64,000 nucleotides of DNA from Enterobacteriaceae bacterium UBA5654 (GTDB lineage Bacteria > Pseudomonadota > Gammaproteobacteria > Enterobacterales > Enterobacteriaceae). Under the pieces are notes generated by a model that did not search any database, was not told where the DNA came from, and worked only from the letters and a program-made list of their open reading frames with translations. The stretch spans positions 1 through 64,000 of the forward strand of contig DIJC01000001.1 in NCBI GenBank assembly GCA_002421005.1. The letters run 5' to 3'. Within the stretch, counting starts at the first letter, position 1. Each line of letters opens with the position of its first letter. This document shows positions 41,801-50,382 of the stretch, one piece after another. The position numbers were made by a program, and so were the translations under genes.

Positions 41801-43984
41801 TTAATTACCTTTGCGCAGCAGCCGTAGCGCGTTCGCCGTCACCAGTACCGTCGCGCCGGTATCCGCCAGCACTGCCAGCCACAGGCCGGTGATGCCAAAC
41901 AGCGTGGTAAGCAGAAATATCCCTTTCAGCCCCAGCGCGATGGCAATATTCTGGCGGATGTTAGCGTGGGTAGCGCGGGCGAGGCGGATCATTTCCGCCA
42001 GACCGGTCAGCCGGTTGTGGGTCAGTGCGGCGTCGGCGGTTTCCAGCGCCACGTCAGTTCCGCTACCCATTGCAATGCCGATCGTTGCGGCTTTCATCGC
42101 AGGCGCATCGTTGATGCCGTCGCCGACCATTGCCAGCGGTGCGTGCTGATTCAGTTCACTCACCGCCCGGACTTTGTCGGCGGGCAGCAGTTCCGCTTTG
42201 AACTCCAGCCCCAGCTCACCGGCAATCGCCGCCGCCGCGCGCGGATTATCGCCGGTCAGAATGATGCCCTGCACGCCAAGTTGATGCAGCGCGTCTACCG
42301 CTTCCCGCGCGTCTCTGCGCAGGGTGTCACGCAGAGCGATCAGGCCCAGAGCAACGCCGTTCTCTGCCAGCATCACCACCGTTTGCCCGGCCTGCTCAAG
42401 GGCATGGACCTGCTCTTTCACCGTTTCTTCAGTCGATTTCCCGGCCGCGCACAGACGCAGGGTTTTGCCCGCCACTTCGGCTTCAATGCCGGTTCCGGTC
42501 AGGGTACGCTGACCGCTGGCTTGCGGCAGGGTGAGATGACGCGCCTGCGCTTCACGCACGATGGCCTGCGCCAGCGGATGCGTCGAACCCAGCTCGACGG
42601 CGGCGGCGAAGGTCAACAGTTCCTCTTCGCTCACGCTGCGCGGGTAAATGCCCGTCACCTGCGGTTTGCCGACGGTCAGCGTGCCGGTCTTATCAAACGC
42701 AATGTGGCGGATGCGCCCCAGCTGCTCCAGCGCCGCGCCACCTTTGATCAGCGCGCCGCGCCGGGCGGCGGCGGCCAGCCCGGAAGTAATTGCGGCAGGC
42801 GTGGAAATCACCAGCGCGCACGGGCAGCCAATCAGCAGCAGGGTCAGCCCTTTATAGATCCACGGCAGCCACGGGGCGGCAAACAGCAGCGGCGGCAGTA
42901 CCGCCACCAGCAGCGCCACGGCCATAATCGCTGGCGTATAAATACGGCTGAAGCGGTCGATAAAACGCTCAATCGGCGCGCGGCGCTCTTCCGCCTCTTC
43001 GATCAGGCGCAGGATGCGATCAATCGCGCTGTCGCCGGGCTGCGAAACGACGGTGAGCTGGACCAGGCGGTCAACGCTGGTCGCGCCCGCCGCGACGCTC
43101 TCTCCCGCGCTGCGCTCGACCGGCACGGATTCCCCGGTCAACGCGCTTTCATCAAAACTGGCAAACGGCGTAAGGAGTTGACCATCGGCGGGCAGGCGTC
43201 CTCCGGCAGCCACTTCAATCACATCGCCGGGGCGCAGATCGCGCTGGGCGACCGTTTCCCGCTGGCCGTCACGCAGGCGCACGGCGGTTTCAGGCTGAAG
43301 CGCGATGAGCGCGCTGACGCCCTGGCGGGCGCGACTGGCGGCCCAGCCTTCAAGACGTTCGCCGATCAGGAACAGCAGCAGCACCATCGCCGCTTCTGCC
43401 GTCGCGCCAATAAACAGCGCGCCGAGGGCCGCCACGCTCATCAGGGTTTCGATGGCGAACCAGCTCCCGCTGTTAATCAGCCGCAGCGCCTGGCGCAGAA
43501 TGGGGTACAGCCCCACCAGGGTGGTGAGGATAAAGGCGAACTGGCCTGCCGGATGGTTAAACTGCTCCAGTCCCCAGCTTGCCGCCATCATCAGGATCAG
43601 CACTATCAGGGGCAAATTCTCGCGCAGGCGCGAGGTGGCAGGCGGCGGGGCGCTTTCACTGCGCAGCGAATAGCCCGCGTTTTTCACCGCCTGCTCGACT
43701 TGCTGGCTGACATCGGTCGCGGCATTGACGGCGAGCTTTTCGGTGGTAAACAGCACCTGCACCTGGCTGACGCCCGGAACCTGACGCACGGCGTTTTCCA
43801 CCTTGCGGGCGCAGGCAGCGCAGTCCATGCCTTCCACCGTCCAGCGATAGCGCGCGTCCGTTAATGTTTCTGCGGGCGCAACCGACCCATCAGCACAGCA
43901 ATCGGTGCATTCAGGCTTTGCTGGCGTGAAGGTAAATTTAGCGAACTGCGGGACCTTTTTGCCGTCGGTATCTGGAGTCGACAT
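41801..43984 (-). CDS. zntA: Zn(II)/Cd(II)/Pb(II)-exporting P1B-type ATPase ZntA
   Basis: A 727-residue heavy-metal pump of the inner membrane. The N-terminal metal-binding domain has GMDCAAC (residues about 53-59), preceded by a second cysteine pair (DCC near 30). The transmembrane metal motif is IGCPCALV near residue 388, the phosphorylated Asp is in DKTGTLT near 432 and the GDGIND hinge near 625. Its promoter is the ZntR type, with a 20-base spacer and a perfect dyad. It is convergent with tusA. Confidence 0.97.
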   Translation of the reverse strand: MSTPDTDGKKVPQFAKFTFTPAKPECTDCCADGSVAPAETLTDARYRWTVEGMDCAACARKVENAVRQVPGVSQVQVLFTTEKLAVNAATDVSQQVEQAVKNAGYSLRSESAPPPATSRLRENLPLIVLILMMAASWGLEQFNHPAGQFAFILTTLVGLYPILRQALRLINSGSWFAIETLMSVAALGALFIGATAEAAMVLLLFLIGERLEGWAASRARQGVSALIALQPETAVRLRDGQRETVAQRDLRPGDVIEVAAGGRLPADGQLLTPFASFDESALTGESVPVERSAGESVAAGATSVDRLVQLTVVSQPGDSAIDRILRLIEEAEERRAPIERFIDRFSRIYTPAIMAVALLVAVLPPLLFAAPWLPWIYKGLTLLLIGCPCALVISTPAAITSGLAAAARRGALIKGGAALEQLGRIRHIAFDKTGTLTVGKPQVTGIYPRSVSEEELLTFAAAVELGSTHPLAQAIVREAQARHLTLPQASGQRTLTGTGIEAEVAGKTLRLCAAGKSTEETVKEQVHALEQAGQTVVMLAENGVALGLIALRDTLRRDAREAVDALHQLGVQGIILTGDNPRAAAAIAGELGLEFKAELLPADKVRAVSELNQHAPLAMVGDGINDAPAMKAATIGIAMGSGTDVALETADAALTHNRLTGLAEMIRLARATHANIRQNIAIALGLKGIFLLTTLFGITGLWLAVLADTGATVLVTANALRLLRKGN

Positions 43985-43994
43985 TGTACTCTCC

Positions 43995-44020
43995 GGGTAA
44001 TGATAATTTTCTCATTACCC
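43995..44020 (-). promoter_or_regulatory. Hairpin in the zntA 5' leader
   Basis: GGGTAATGA (43995-44003) and its perfect complement TCATTACCC (44012-44020) would form a 9-bp stem with an 8-base loop in the zntA mRNA. It lies between the promoter and the GGAGAG ribosome site, and would leave the ribosome site just outside the stem. A regulatory role is inference. Confidence 0.55.
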
Positions 44021-44022
44021 GC

Positions 44023-44054
44023 AGCATACACTCTGGAGTCGACTCCAGAGTCAA
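44023..44054 (-). promoter_or_regulatory. ZntR-dependent zntA promoter
   Basis: On the zntA strand: -35 TTGACT, a 20-base spacer, -10 TATGCT. The spacer contains the ZntR dyad ACTCTGGAGTC and its exact complement (44030-44051). The overlong spacer is the mark of MerR-family control, in which metal-bound ZntR twists the DNA to permit transcription. The dyad is the same as in E. coli. Confidence 0.96.
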
Positions 44055-44061
44055 GCAAAAA

Positions 44062-44688
44062 TCAGAGATAAAGCGAGCGGACGATCAGGAAGTGCCCGGC
44101 AAAGTAACAGGCGGCAGCAATGGCGCTGTCGGCGCGAAAACGGCGGCGATAATGACTGCCCAGCCAGACCACGTTGCTGATGAGCAACAGCGCTGCACCA
44201 ACAAAGGCGGAAAGCGCGTTATCGGTCGGGCGGAAGAACCACAGTTCACCGGCCAGCCAGACCATCACCAGCGTCATCGCAATAAAAGTGCACACCGGCA
44301 GGCGTAGCTCCTCCAGCCGCGTCCAGACGGTAGCGATCAGCAGTGCGCCAATCACCAGCAGCACCAACGGCAGCGGCCAGAAGAAGGAAAGCGTCATCTG
44401 GCTGGCAAAGTAAATAGTGTAAAGCAGATGCGACAGGAAGAACGCACCGATGGCATACAGCAAGCGCTGGCGCGACAGCAGGGTTAATGCATCGCCAACC
44501 AGCGTGGCGCACAGTCCTGCCAGCACCAGATAACTGATGGCGTTGAACATCGGTGCCTGCCAGGCAAGCAGCAGTAAAAGCAGCAGGGTGACGGGTTTAA
44601 ATACCCAGCGTTGCCAGACGGGTCCGCGATAAGACGCATCAACATACAGCCAGGCGGAGAAACAGACAGCGATAAAAGACCACAGCAT
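44062..44688 (-). CDS. yhhN: YhhN/TMEM86-family membrane protein
   Basis: A 208-residue protein with eight or so hydrophobic segments. The family includes eukaryotic TMEM86 lysoplasmalogenases; the activity of the bacterial members is not established. It lies between zntA and yhhL. In K-12 yhhM intervenes between yhhL and yhhN, but here only 102 bases separate them and no DUF2500 gene is present. Confidence 0.88.
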   Translation of the reverse strand: MLWSFIAVCFSAWLYVDASYRGPVWQRWVFKPVTLLLLLLLAWQAPMFNAISYLVLAGLCATLVGDALTLLSRQRLLYAIGAFFLSHLLYTIYFASQMTLSFFWPLPLVLLVIGALLIATVWTRLEELRLPVCTFIAMTLVMVWLAGELWFFRPTDNALSAFVGAALLLISNVVWLGSHYRRRFRADSAIAAACYFAGHFLIVRSLYL

Positions 44689-44790
44689 CTTAATTCCTTG
44701 AATTCGCTATTATTGCGCGGGCATTACGCCCGCAGCCCTGTTAATCAGTGTAGTGTCTCGCGCCGGGAGATGACAACGCCCGCAGGCCGC

Positions 44791-45063
44791 TCATTTTTTT
44801 TGCTGCTTCAGTTTTTTCTGCCAGGCAAGCAGTTCAAAAACGCCAAACAGGAAGATGCGCGTCTTCTGTGCGCGGGTCAGTTGCGGGCCATCTTTCGGCT
44901 GCGTGGCGTTCAGCAACGCCATTTGCAGACCGTGCATCAGCACCATAAAAATCAGCGCCACGTTGACGAAAATATTCAGCGGACGCGGGAAAGGCTGCAC
45001 GATGTTGAGCAATAAAAATGCCCATACGCACAGCATCAGCAAGCGCCCAAGATTAATTAACAT
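44791..45063 (-). CDS. yhhL: DUF1145 membrane protein YhhL
   Basis: A 90-residue inner-membrane protein with two hydrophobic segments (LINLGRLLMLCVWAFLLL and IFVNVALIFMVLMHGLQMAL) and a basic C-terminus. The start at 45063 is chosen because the longer frame runs inside rsmD. It overlaps the rsmD stop by 11 bases, as expected for a coupled downstream gene. Function unknown. Confidence 0.85.
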   Translation of the reverse strand: MLINLGRLLMLCVWAFLLLNIVQPFPRPLNIFVNVALIFMVLMHGLQMALLNATQPKDGPQLTRAQKTRIFLFGVFELLAWQKKLKQQKK

Positions 45064-45649
45064 CCTGTTCTCCTTGTTCTTCGCGACGGTACAGGCGGTA
45101 CGCCACCTGGCCTGCCACTTTTTCGCGGTGGAGCTGCCAGCGTGCCGGAACCGGCGGCAAACCGTTCTCAACTTCGCTTTCCACATAAATCAGCGCTTCA
45201 TCTGCCAGCCAGCCGTTGCGCTCCAGTAAGGTCAGCGTCTCTTCCAGTAATCCTTTGCGAAAAGGCGGATCGACAAAGACGATATCGTGCGCGGTGCCGG
45301 GCTGGTTAAGGAAAGCGAGCGTGTTGGTGATTTCCACCCGGCCATGAGTGGCTTTCAGGGTAGCAAGATTTTTCTGTAGCTGCTGGGCCACGCCGCGCTC
45401 CATTTCCAGCAGCGTGGCGCTTGCGGCGTAACGTGACAGCGCTTCCAGCCCCAGCGCGCCGCTTCCGGCGAAACAGTCGAGGCAGCGGGCATCAACCATC
45501 GACGGAGCCAGCCAGTTAAATAACGTTTCCCGAACCCGGTCGGTGGTGGGACGCAGGCCTGGACTGTCTGGAACCGGTAATTTCCGGCCCCGCCACTGTC
45601 CGCCAATGATGCGGATTTGCCCGCTGCCTGCGTGGTTAGGTTTCTTCAT
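45053..45649 (-). CDS. rsmD: 16S rRNA (guanine(966)-N2)-methyltransferase RsmD
   Basis: A 198-residue SAM-dependent enzyme that methylates G966 of 16S rRNA in the assembled 30S subunit. SAM motif I is LDCFAGSGALGLEA near residue 56 and the catalytic motif FVDPPFRKG near 122. The start at 45649 gives the same length as E. coli. An ATG at 45670 with AGG upstream is an alternative that would add seven residues. It is divergent from ftsY. Confidence 0.94.
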   Translation of the reverse strand: MKKPNHAGSGQIRIIGGQWRGRKLPVPDSPGLRPTTDRVRETLFNWLAPSMVDARCLDCFAGSGALGLEALSRYAASATLLEMERGVAQQLQKNLATLKATHGRVEITNTLAFLNQPGTAHDIVFVDPPFRKGLLEETLTLLERNGWLADEALIYVESEVENGLPPVPARWQLHREKVAGQVAYRLYRREEQGEQDVN

Positions 45650-45910
45650 TTTGTTGCTCTGCTCACTCATTTAGCCTGCTATTCTGTACACAAAATCACT
45701 CAGGCGGCGAGCGGGTGGAGCCAGCGCAGAGGCAGCCTGAGGTGTGAAGTGTATAACGATGCGGCGTCTGCGGTGAAACCTTATTCCGCAGGCGGTGATG
45801 CGAGTTAAGTTAAGTGATAGACTAGGCAACGAATTTCATCCTGATTTTCAGCGCCCGTCATCAGATAACGGGGCTGAGCAATGAATTAACAGCGGGGAGT
45901 GTGGTCGCAA

Positions 45911-47383
45911 ATGGCGAAAGAGAAAAAACGTGGCTTTTTTTCCTGGCTGGGCTTTGGTCAAAAAGAAGAGGCGCAAGACGCTGAAAACGAGCAGAAGCTT
46001 GAAGAACAGCAGCCGGTAGCGGAAGAAAGCGCGCCTGAACAACCACCGCACAGCGAGGCGGAATCAGAGGCGTTTGCCGCTGAGGTTGTTGAGGTCACGG
46101 AGCAGGTGGCGGAAAGCGCGCAGCCCGAAGCGGTTGCAGAGCCGGAAATCATCACTGAGCCAGAAGTGGCTGCCGAGCCTGAAGTTATCGCCGCGCCGGA
46201 AGTGGTTACCGAACCTGAAGTTATCGCCGAGCCAGAACCCGCCGTCATCATTGAGCGTGAAGAGCTGCCGCTGGCCGAAGAACTCACCCCGACAGACGCC
46301 GAGCCGGAAGAGTGGATACGCGAAGAAGAGCCGGTAGTAGCAGAAGACGCACCGATTAGCGACGAAGAACTGGACGCGCTGGCCGCCGAAGCGGCGGAAG
46401 AGGCCGTGCTGGTTGTCCCGGTTGACGATGCTGCGCCCGTTCAGGAGCAAGAAAAACCGACCAAAGAGGGCTTCTTTGCGCGCCTTAAGCGCAGCCTGGT
46501 CAAGACCAAAGAAAATCTCGGTTCCGGATTTATCAGTCTGTTCCGTGGCAAGAAAATCGATGATGATCTGTTTGAGGAGCTGGAAGAACAGCTTCTTATT
46601 GCCGATGTCGGCGTGGAAACGACCCGTAAAATCATCGCTAATCTGACCGAAGGCGCAAGCCGCAAGCAGTTACGAGATGCCGAAGCGTTATACGGTCTGC
46701 TGAAAGAGGAAATGAGCGAAATCCTCGCAAAAGTGGACGAACCGCTTAATATTGAAGGGAAAACGCCGTTTGTGATTTTGATGGTTGGCGTCAACGGCGT
46801 CGGTAAAACCACCACCATCGGCAAACTGGCGCGTCAGTTTGAGCAGCAGGGTAAATCGGTCATGCTGGCGGCGGGCGATACTTTCCGCGCGGCGGCCGTT
46901 GAGCAGCTTCAGGTGTGGGGCCAGCGGAACAATATTCCGGTCATTGCCCAGCATACGGGCGCGGACTCCGCTTCGGTGATCTTCGACGCCATCCAGGCGG
47001 CAAAAGCGCGTCACGTGGACGTACTGATTGCCGACACCGCCGGGCGTTTGCAGAACAAAGCGCACCTGATGGAAGAGTTAAAGAAAATTGTCCGCGTGAT
47101 GAAAAAGCTTGATGTCGATGCGCCGCATGAGGTCATGCTGACGATTGATGCGAGCACCGGACAGAACGCGATAAGTCAGACCAGACTGTTCCATGAAGCC
47201 GTGGGGCTGACCGGCATCACGCTGACCAAACTGGACGGCACCGCTAAAGGTGGGGTTATCTTCTCAGTCGCCGACCAGTTTACGATCCCGATTCGCTACA
47301 TCGGCGTCGGTGAACGTATAGAGGACTTGCGTCCGTTTAATGCGGGCGATTTTATTGAGGCACTTTTTGCCCGAGAGGACTAA
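45911..47383 (+). CDS. ftsY: Signal recognition particle receptor FtsY
   Basis: A 490-residue SRP receptor GTPase that docks ribosome-SRP complexes at the membrane. The N-terminal acidic A domain is rich in Glu and contains repeated PEV-(x)-EPEV units at about residues 75-115 that vary in number between strains. The NG domain follows: GVNGVGKTTTIGKLA (G1) near 298, DTFRAAAVEQL near 325, DTAGR near 378 and TKLDGTAKGG near 445. It starts the ftsYEX operon, 2 bases before ftsE. Confidence 0.96.
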   Translation: MAKEKKRGFFSWLGFGQKEEAQDAENEQKLEEQQPVAEESAPEQPPHSEAESEAFAAEVVEVTEQVAESAQPEAVAEPEIITEPEVAAEPEVIAAPEVVTEPEVIAEPEPAVIIEREELPLAEELTPTDAEPEEWIREEEPVVAEDAPISDEELDALAAEAAEEAVLVVPVDDAAPVQEQEKPTKEGFFARLKRSLVKTKENLGSGFISLFRGKKIDDDLFEELEEQLLIADVGVETTRKIIANLTEGASRKQLRDAEALYGLLKEEMSEILAKVDEPLNIEGKTPFVILMVGVNGVGKTTTIGKLARQFEQQGKSVMLAAGDTFRAAAVEQLQVWGQRNNIPVIAQHTGADSASVIFDAIQAAKARHVDVLIADTAGRLQNKAHLMEELKKIVRVMKKLDVDAPHEVMLTIDASTGQNAISQTRLFHEAVGLTGITLTKLDGTAKGGVIFSVADQFTIPIRYIGVGERIEDLRPFNAGDFIEALFARED

Positions 47384-47385
47384 TA

Positions 47386-48054
47386 ATGATTCGCTTTGAA
47401 CACGTCAGCAAAGCCTATCTCGGTGGGAGACAAGCGTTGCAGGGAGTGACTTTTCACCTGCAACAGGGCGAGATGGCCTTCCTGACCGGGCACTCCGGCG
47501 CAGGGAAAAGTACCCTGCTAAAGCTGATCTGTGGCATCGAGCGGCCCAGCGCCGGGAAAATTTACTTTAGCGGTCACGACATCAGTCGTCTTAAGAACCG
47601 CGAAGTGCCGTTTTTGCGTCGGCAAATCGGCATGATCTTTCAGGATCACCATTTGCTGATGGATCGCACGGTGTTTGATAACGTGGCTATCCCGCTGATT
47701 ATTGCCGGTGCCAGCGGCGATGATATCCGCCGTCGCGTCTCGGCGGCGCTTGATAAAGTCGGGCTGCTTGATAAAGCGAAAAACTTTCCGATCCAGCTTT
47801 CCGGCGGGGAACAGCAGCGGGTGGGGATCGCCCGTGCAGTGGTGAATAAGCCTGCGGTGCTGCTGGCCGATGAACCAACCGGGAACCTGGATGACGCACT
47901 GTCAGAAGGGATCTTACGGTTGTTTGAGGAGTTTAACCGCGTCGGCGTTACGGTGCTGATGGCATCGCACGATCTCGGGCTGATTTCCCGTCGTTCGTAC
48001 CCGATGCTGACGTTAAGCGACGGACATTTGCATGGAGGCCATCACGGTGAATAA
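47386..48054 (+). CDS. ftsE: Cell division ATP-binding protein FtsE
   Basis: A 222-residue ABC ATPase that with FtsX activates septal amidases through EnvC. Walker A is GHSGAGKSTLLKL near residue 36, the signature LSGGEQQRVG near 140 and Walker B LLADEPTGNLD near 162. It overlaps ftsX by eight bases. Confidence 0.96.
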   Translation: MIRFEHVSKAYLGGRQALQGVTFHLQQGEMAFLTGHSGAGKSTLLKLICGIERPSAGKIYFSGHDISRLKNREVPFLRRQIGMIFQDHHLLMDRTVFDNVAIPLIIAGASGDDIRRRVSAALDKVGLLDKAKNFPIQLSGGEQQRVGIARAVVNKPAVLLADEPTGNLDDALSEGILRLFEEFNRVGVTVLMASHDLGLISRRSYPMLTLSDGHLHGGHHGE

Positions 48055-49105
48055 ACGCGACGCTGTGGATCACATCAGGCAGTTTGGCAACCGGTTTGAC
48101 CGCTTCCGTAAGCCGCAGGGCGCGCAGGGCGAAGGGCATCGCGGTGCGCCAAAACGCGGCAAGCCCGCGCCAAAGCCTGCTTCGCGTAAAACCAACGTGT
48201 TCAACGAACAGGTTCGTTACGCCTGGCACGGTGCGGTACAGGATCTTAAAAGCAAACCGTTTGCGACATTCCTCACCGTGATGGTGATCGCCATCTCGCT
48301 GACGCTGCCGAGCGTCTGCTATATGGTGTACAAAAACGTCAGCGAAGCGGCGGCGCAGTATTATCCTTCCCCGCAAATCACGGTTTATCTGGAAAAAACG
48401 CTGGATGACGATGCGGCGGCCCGCGTGGTCGGGCAGCTTCAGGCGGAACAGGGCGTTGAGAAGGTGAACTATCTGTCGCGCGAGGAAGCATTAGGCGAGT
48501 TCCGTAACTGGTCAGGCTTCGGCGGCGCGCTGGATATGCTGGAAGAGAACCCGCTGCCCGCCGTGGCGGTAGTGATCCCGAAACTGGATTTTCAGAGCAC
48601 CGACTCGCTTAATACCCTGCGCGACCGCGTCAGCCGGGTACAGGGCGTGGATGAAGTGCGTATGGACGATAGCTGGTTTGCGCGGCTGGCTTCCTTAACC
48701 GGGCTGGTAGGGCGCGTATCGGCGATGATTGGCGTGCTGATGGTGGCGGCGGTATTTCTCGTCATCGGTAACAGCGTGCGGCTGAGCATTTTTGCCCGCC
48801 GCGACACCATTAACGTGCAGAAACTGATTGGCGCGACGGATGGTTTCATTCTGCGTCCGTTCCTGTATGGCGGGGCGGTGTTAGGCTTTTCCGGCGCGCT
48901 GCTGTCGCTGATCCTGTCGGAAATCCTCGTTATGCGGCTGTCCTCTGCGGTCACGGAAGTGGCGAAAGTCTTCGGCACCCAGTTTTCGCTAAGCGGCCTG
49001 TCGTTTGACGAGTGTCTGCTGCTGCTGTTGGTCTGCTCCATGATTGGCTGGGTGGCGGCCTGGCTGGCAACTGTGCAACATTTACGTCACTTTACGCCTG
49101 ACTAA
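48047..49105 (+). CDS. ftsX: Cell division membrane protein FtsX
   Basis: A 352-residue polytopic membrane protein with four spans and a large periplasmic domain between the first and second. It transmits FtsE ATP hydrolysis to EnvC at the septum. The start is a GTG at 48047 with GGAGG 8 bases upstream, inside the end of ftsE; an upstream ATG at 48032 is less well placed. Length and C-terminus (HLRHFTPD) match the family. Confidence 0.95.
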   Translation: MNKRDAVDHIRQFGNRFDRFRKPQGAQGEGHRGAPKRGKPAPKPASRKTNVFNEQVRYAWHGAVQDLKSKPFATFLTVMVIAISLTLPSVCYMVYKNVSEAAAQYYPSPQITVYLEKTLDDDAAARVVGQLQAEQGVEKVNYLSREEALGEFRNWSGFGGALDMLEENPLPAVAVVIPKLDFQSTDSLNTLRDRVSRVQGVDEVRMDDSWFARLASLTGLVGRVSAMIGVLMVAAVFLVIGNSVRLSIFARRDTINVQKLIGATDGFILRPFLYGGAVLGFSGALLSLILSEILVMRLSSAVTEVAKVFGTQFSLSGLSFDECLLLLLVCSMIGWVAAWLATVQHLRHFTPD

Positions 49106-49122
49106 TAAATTTCTGATATACT

Positions 49123-49159
49123 CTTCCCCTGCAATGCAATGTTCCCTGTGCAGGGGAAG
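49123..49159. terminator. Hairpin between ftsX and rpoH
   Basis: An 11-bp perfect stem CTTCCCCTGCA / TGCAGGGGAAG with a 15-base loop, beginning 18 bases past the ftsX stop. There is no T-run, so it is an inefficient terminator or a transcript-end stabiliser. Some rpoH transcription may read through from ftsYEX. Confidence 0.6.
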
Positions 49160-49244
49160 CGTCACCCATCCTGTCCGTTTTCCCTTGCCTGAATCTTCGA
49201 CCTGATGTCACATTTTGTGCGTAATCTATTCACACGGTTGCATG

Positions 49245-49271
49245 GAACTTGTGGATAAAATCACGGTCTGA
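49245..49271 (+). promoter_or_regulatory. Sigma-E promoter of rpoH (P3 type)
   Basis: GAACTT (49245-49250), a 16-base spacer and TCTGA (49267-49271), the sigma-E consensus and the same arrangement as the E. coli rpoH P3 promoter. It lets extracytoplasmic stress and lethal heat raise RpoH. Other rpoH promoters must lie in the same 270 bases. Confidence 0.93.
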
Positions 49272-49374
49272 TAAAAGAGTGGATGATATTCTCGTTGCTC
49301 ATAAGCGCTGGCACGTTTGTTGCTGTATTGCAGGGCAAGCCGCTACCAGTAAGCAGTATATTGAGAGGATTTGA

Positions 49375-50229
49375 ATGACCAAAGAAATGCAAAATTTAGC
49401 TTTAGCCCCTGTTGGTAACCTGGAATCCTATATCCGGGCTGCGAACGCATGGCCGATGTTAACGGCCGATGAAGAGCGGGCGCTCGCTGAAAAGCTGCAT
49501 TACCAGGGCGATCTGGAAGCAGCTAAGACGCTGATCCTGTCACACCTGCGCTTTGTTGTTCATATTGCTCGTAACTATTCGGGCTATGGCCTGCCGCAGG
49601 CTGACCTGATTCAGGAAGGCAATATCGGTTTGATGAAAGCCGTACGCCGTTTTAACCCTGAAGTGGGCGTGCGCCTGGTTTCCTTCGCCGTACACTGGAT
49701 CAAAGCCGAAATTCATGAATACGTGCTGCGTAACTGGCGTATCGTGAAGGTCGCCACCACCAAAGCACAGCGCAAGCTGTTCTTTAACCTGCGTAAAACC
49801 AAGCAGCGTCTGGGCTGGTTTAACCAGGATGAAGTGGAAATGGTAGCGCGTGAACTGGGCGTTTCCAGTAAAGACGTTCGCGAGATGGAATCCCGCATGG
49901 CGGCGCAGGACATGACCTTTGATATGTCCTCTGACGACGAATCCGACAGCCAGCCGATGGCACCGGTACTGTTTCTCCAGGATAAGTCCTCTAACTTTGC
50001 CGACGGCATTGAAGATGACAACTGGGAAGAGCAGGCCGCCAACAAGCTGACCGATGCTATGCAGGGTCTCGACGAGCGCAGCCAGGCTATCATCCGCGCC
50101 CGCTGGCTGGATGAAGATAACAAGTCAACGCTCCAGGAGCTGGCCGACCATTACGGCGTTTCCGCCGAGCGTGTGCGCCAGCTTGAAAAGAATGCGATGA
50201 AAAAACTTCGCGCCGCTATCGAAGCGTGA
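49375..50229 (+). CDS. rpoH: Heat-shock sigma factor RpoH (sigma-32)
   Basis: A 284-residue sigma-70-family factor that directs RNA polymerase to heat-shock promoters. Region 2 contains QEGNIGLMKAVRRF near residue 80, the RpoH box QRKLFFNLRKTKQRLGWF near 132 and region 4 the helix-turn-helix STLQELADHYGVSAERVRQL near 250. Translation is controlled by mRNA structure around the start codon in E. coli, and the 5' coding sequence is well conserved here. prlC in this window carries a matching promoter. Confidence 0.97.
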   Translation: MTKEMQNLALAPVGNLESYIRAANAWPMLTADEERALAEKLHYQGDLEAAKTLILSHLRFVVHIARNYSGYGLPQADLIQEGNIGLMKAVRRFNPEVGVRLVSFAVHWIKAEIHEYVLRNWRIVKVATTKAQRKLFFNLRKTKQRLGWFNQDEVEMVARELGVSSKDVREMESRMAAQDMTFDMSSDDESDSQPMAPVLFLQDKSSNFADGIEDDNWEEQAANKLTDAMQGLDERSQAIIRARWLDEDNKSTLQELADHYGVSAERVRQLEKNAMKKLRAAIEA

Positions 50230-50235
50230 TCCTGC

Positions 50236-50270
50236 AAACCCCTGGATGAAAATCTGGGGGTTTTTGTTTT
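50236..50270 (+). terminator. Intrinsic terminator of rpoH
   Basis: A stem AAACCCCTGGA / TCTGGGGGTTT (with two G-U pairs) and loop TGAAAA, followed by TTTTTGTTTT. It begins 7 bases after the rpoH stop. Confidence 0.92.
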
Positions 50271-50382
50271 CCTGCCCCGTCATAATTCTTTCCTCTGCCT
50301 GACTCCCCACAACCGCTGGCGTAAATACGCGCTATGGCAAACAATTACTTCAGGGTTATTTCGTTTCGGGGGAGAGATTATC

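Noticed and set aside
41966..43864. A 632-codon open frame on the plus strand, antisense to zntA
   Set aside because: It mirrors the conserved zntA frame in G+C-rich DNA. The translation is rich in Arg, Gln, His and Ala, with no domain and no ribosome site.
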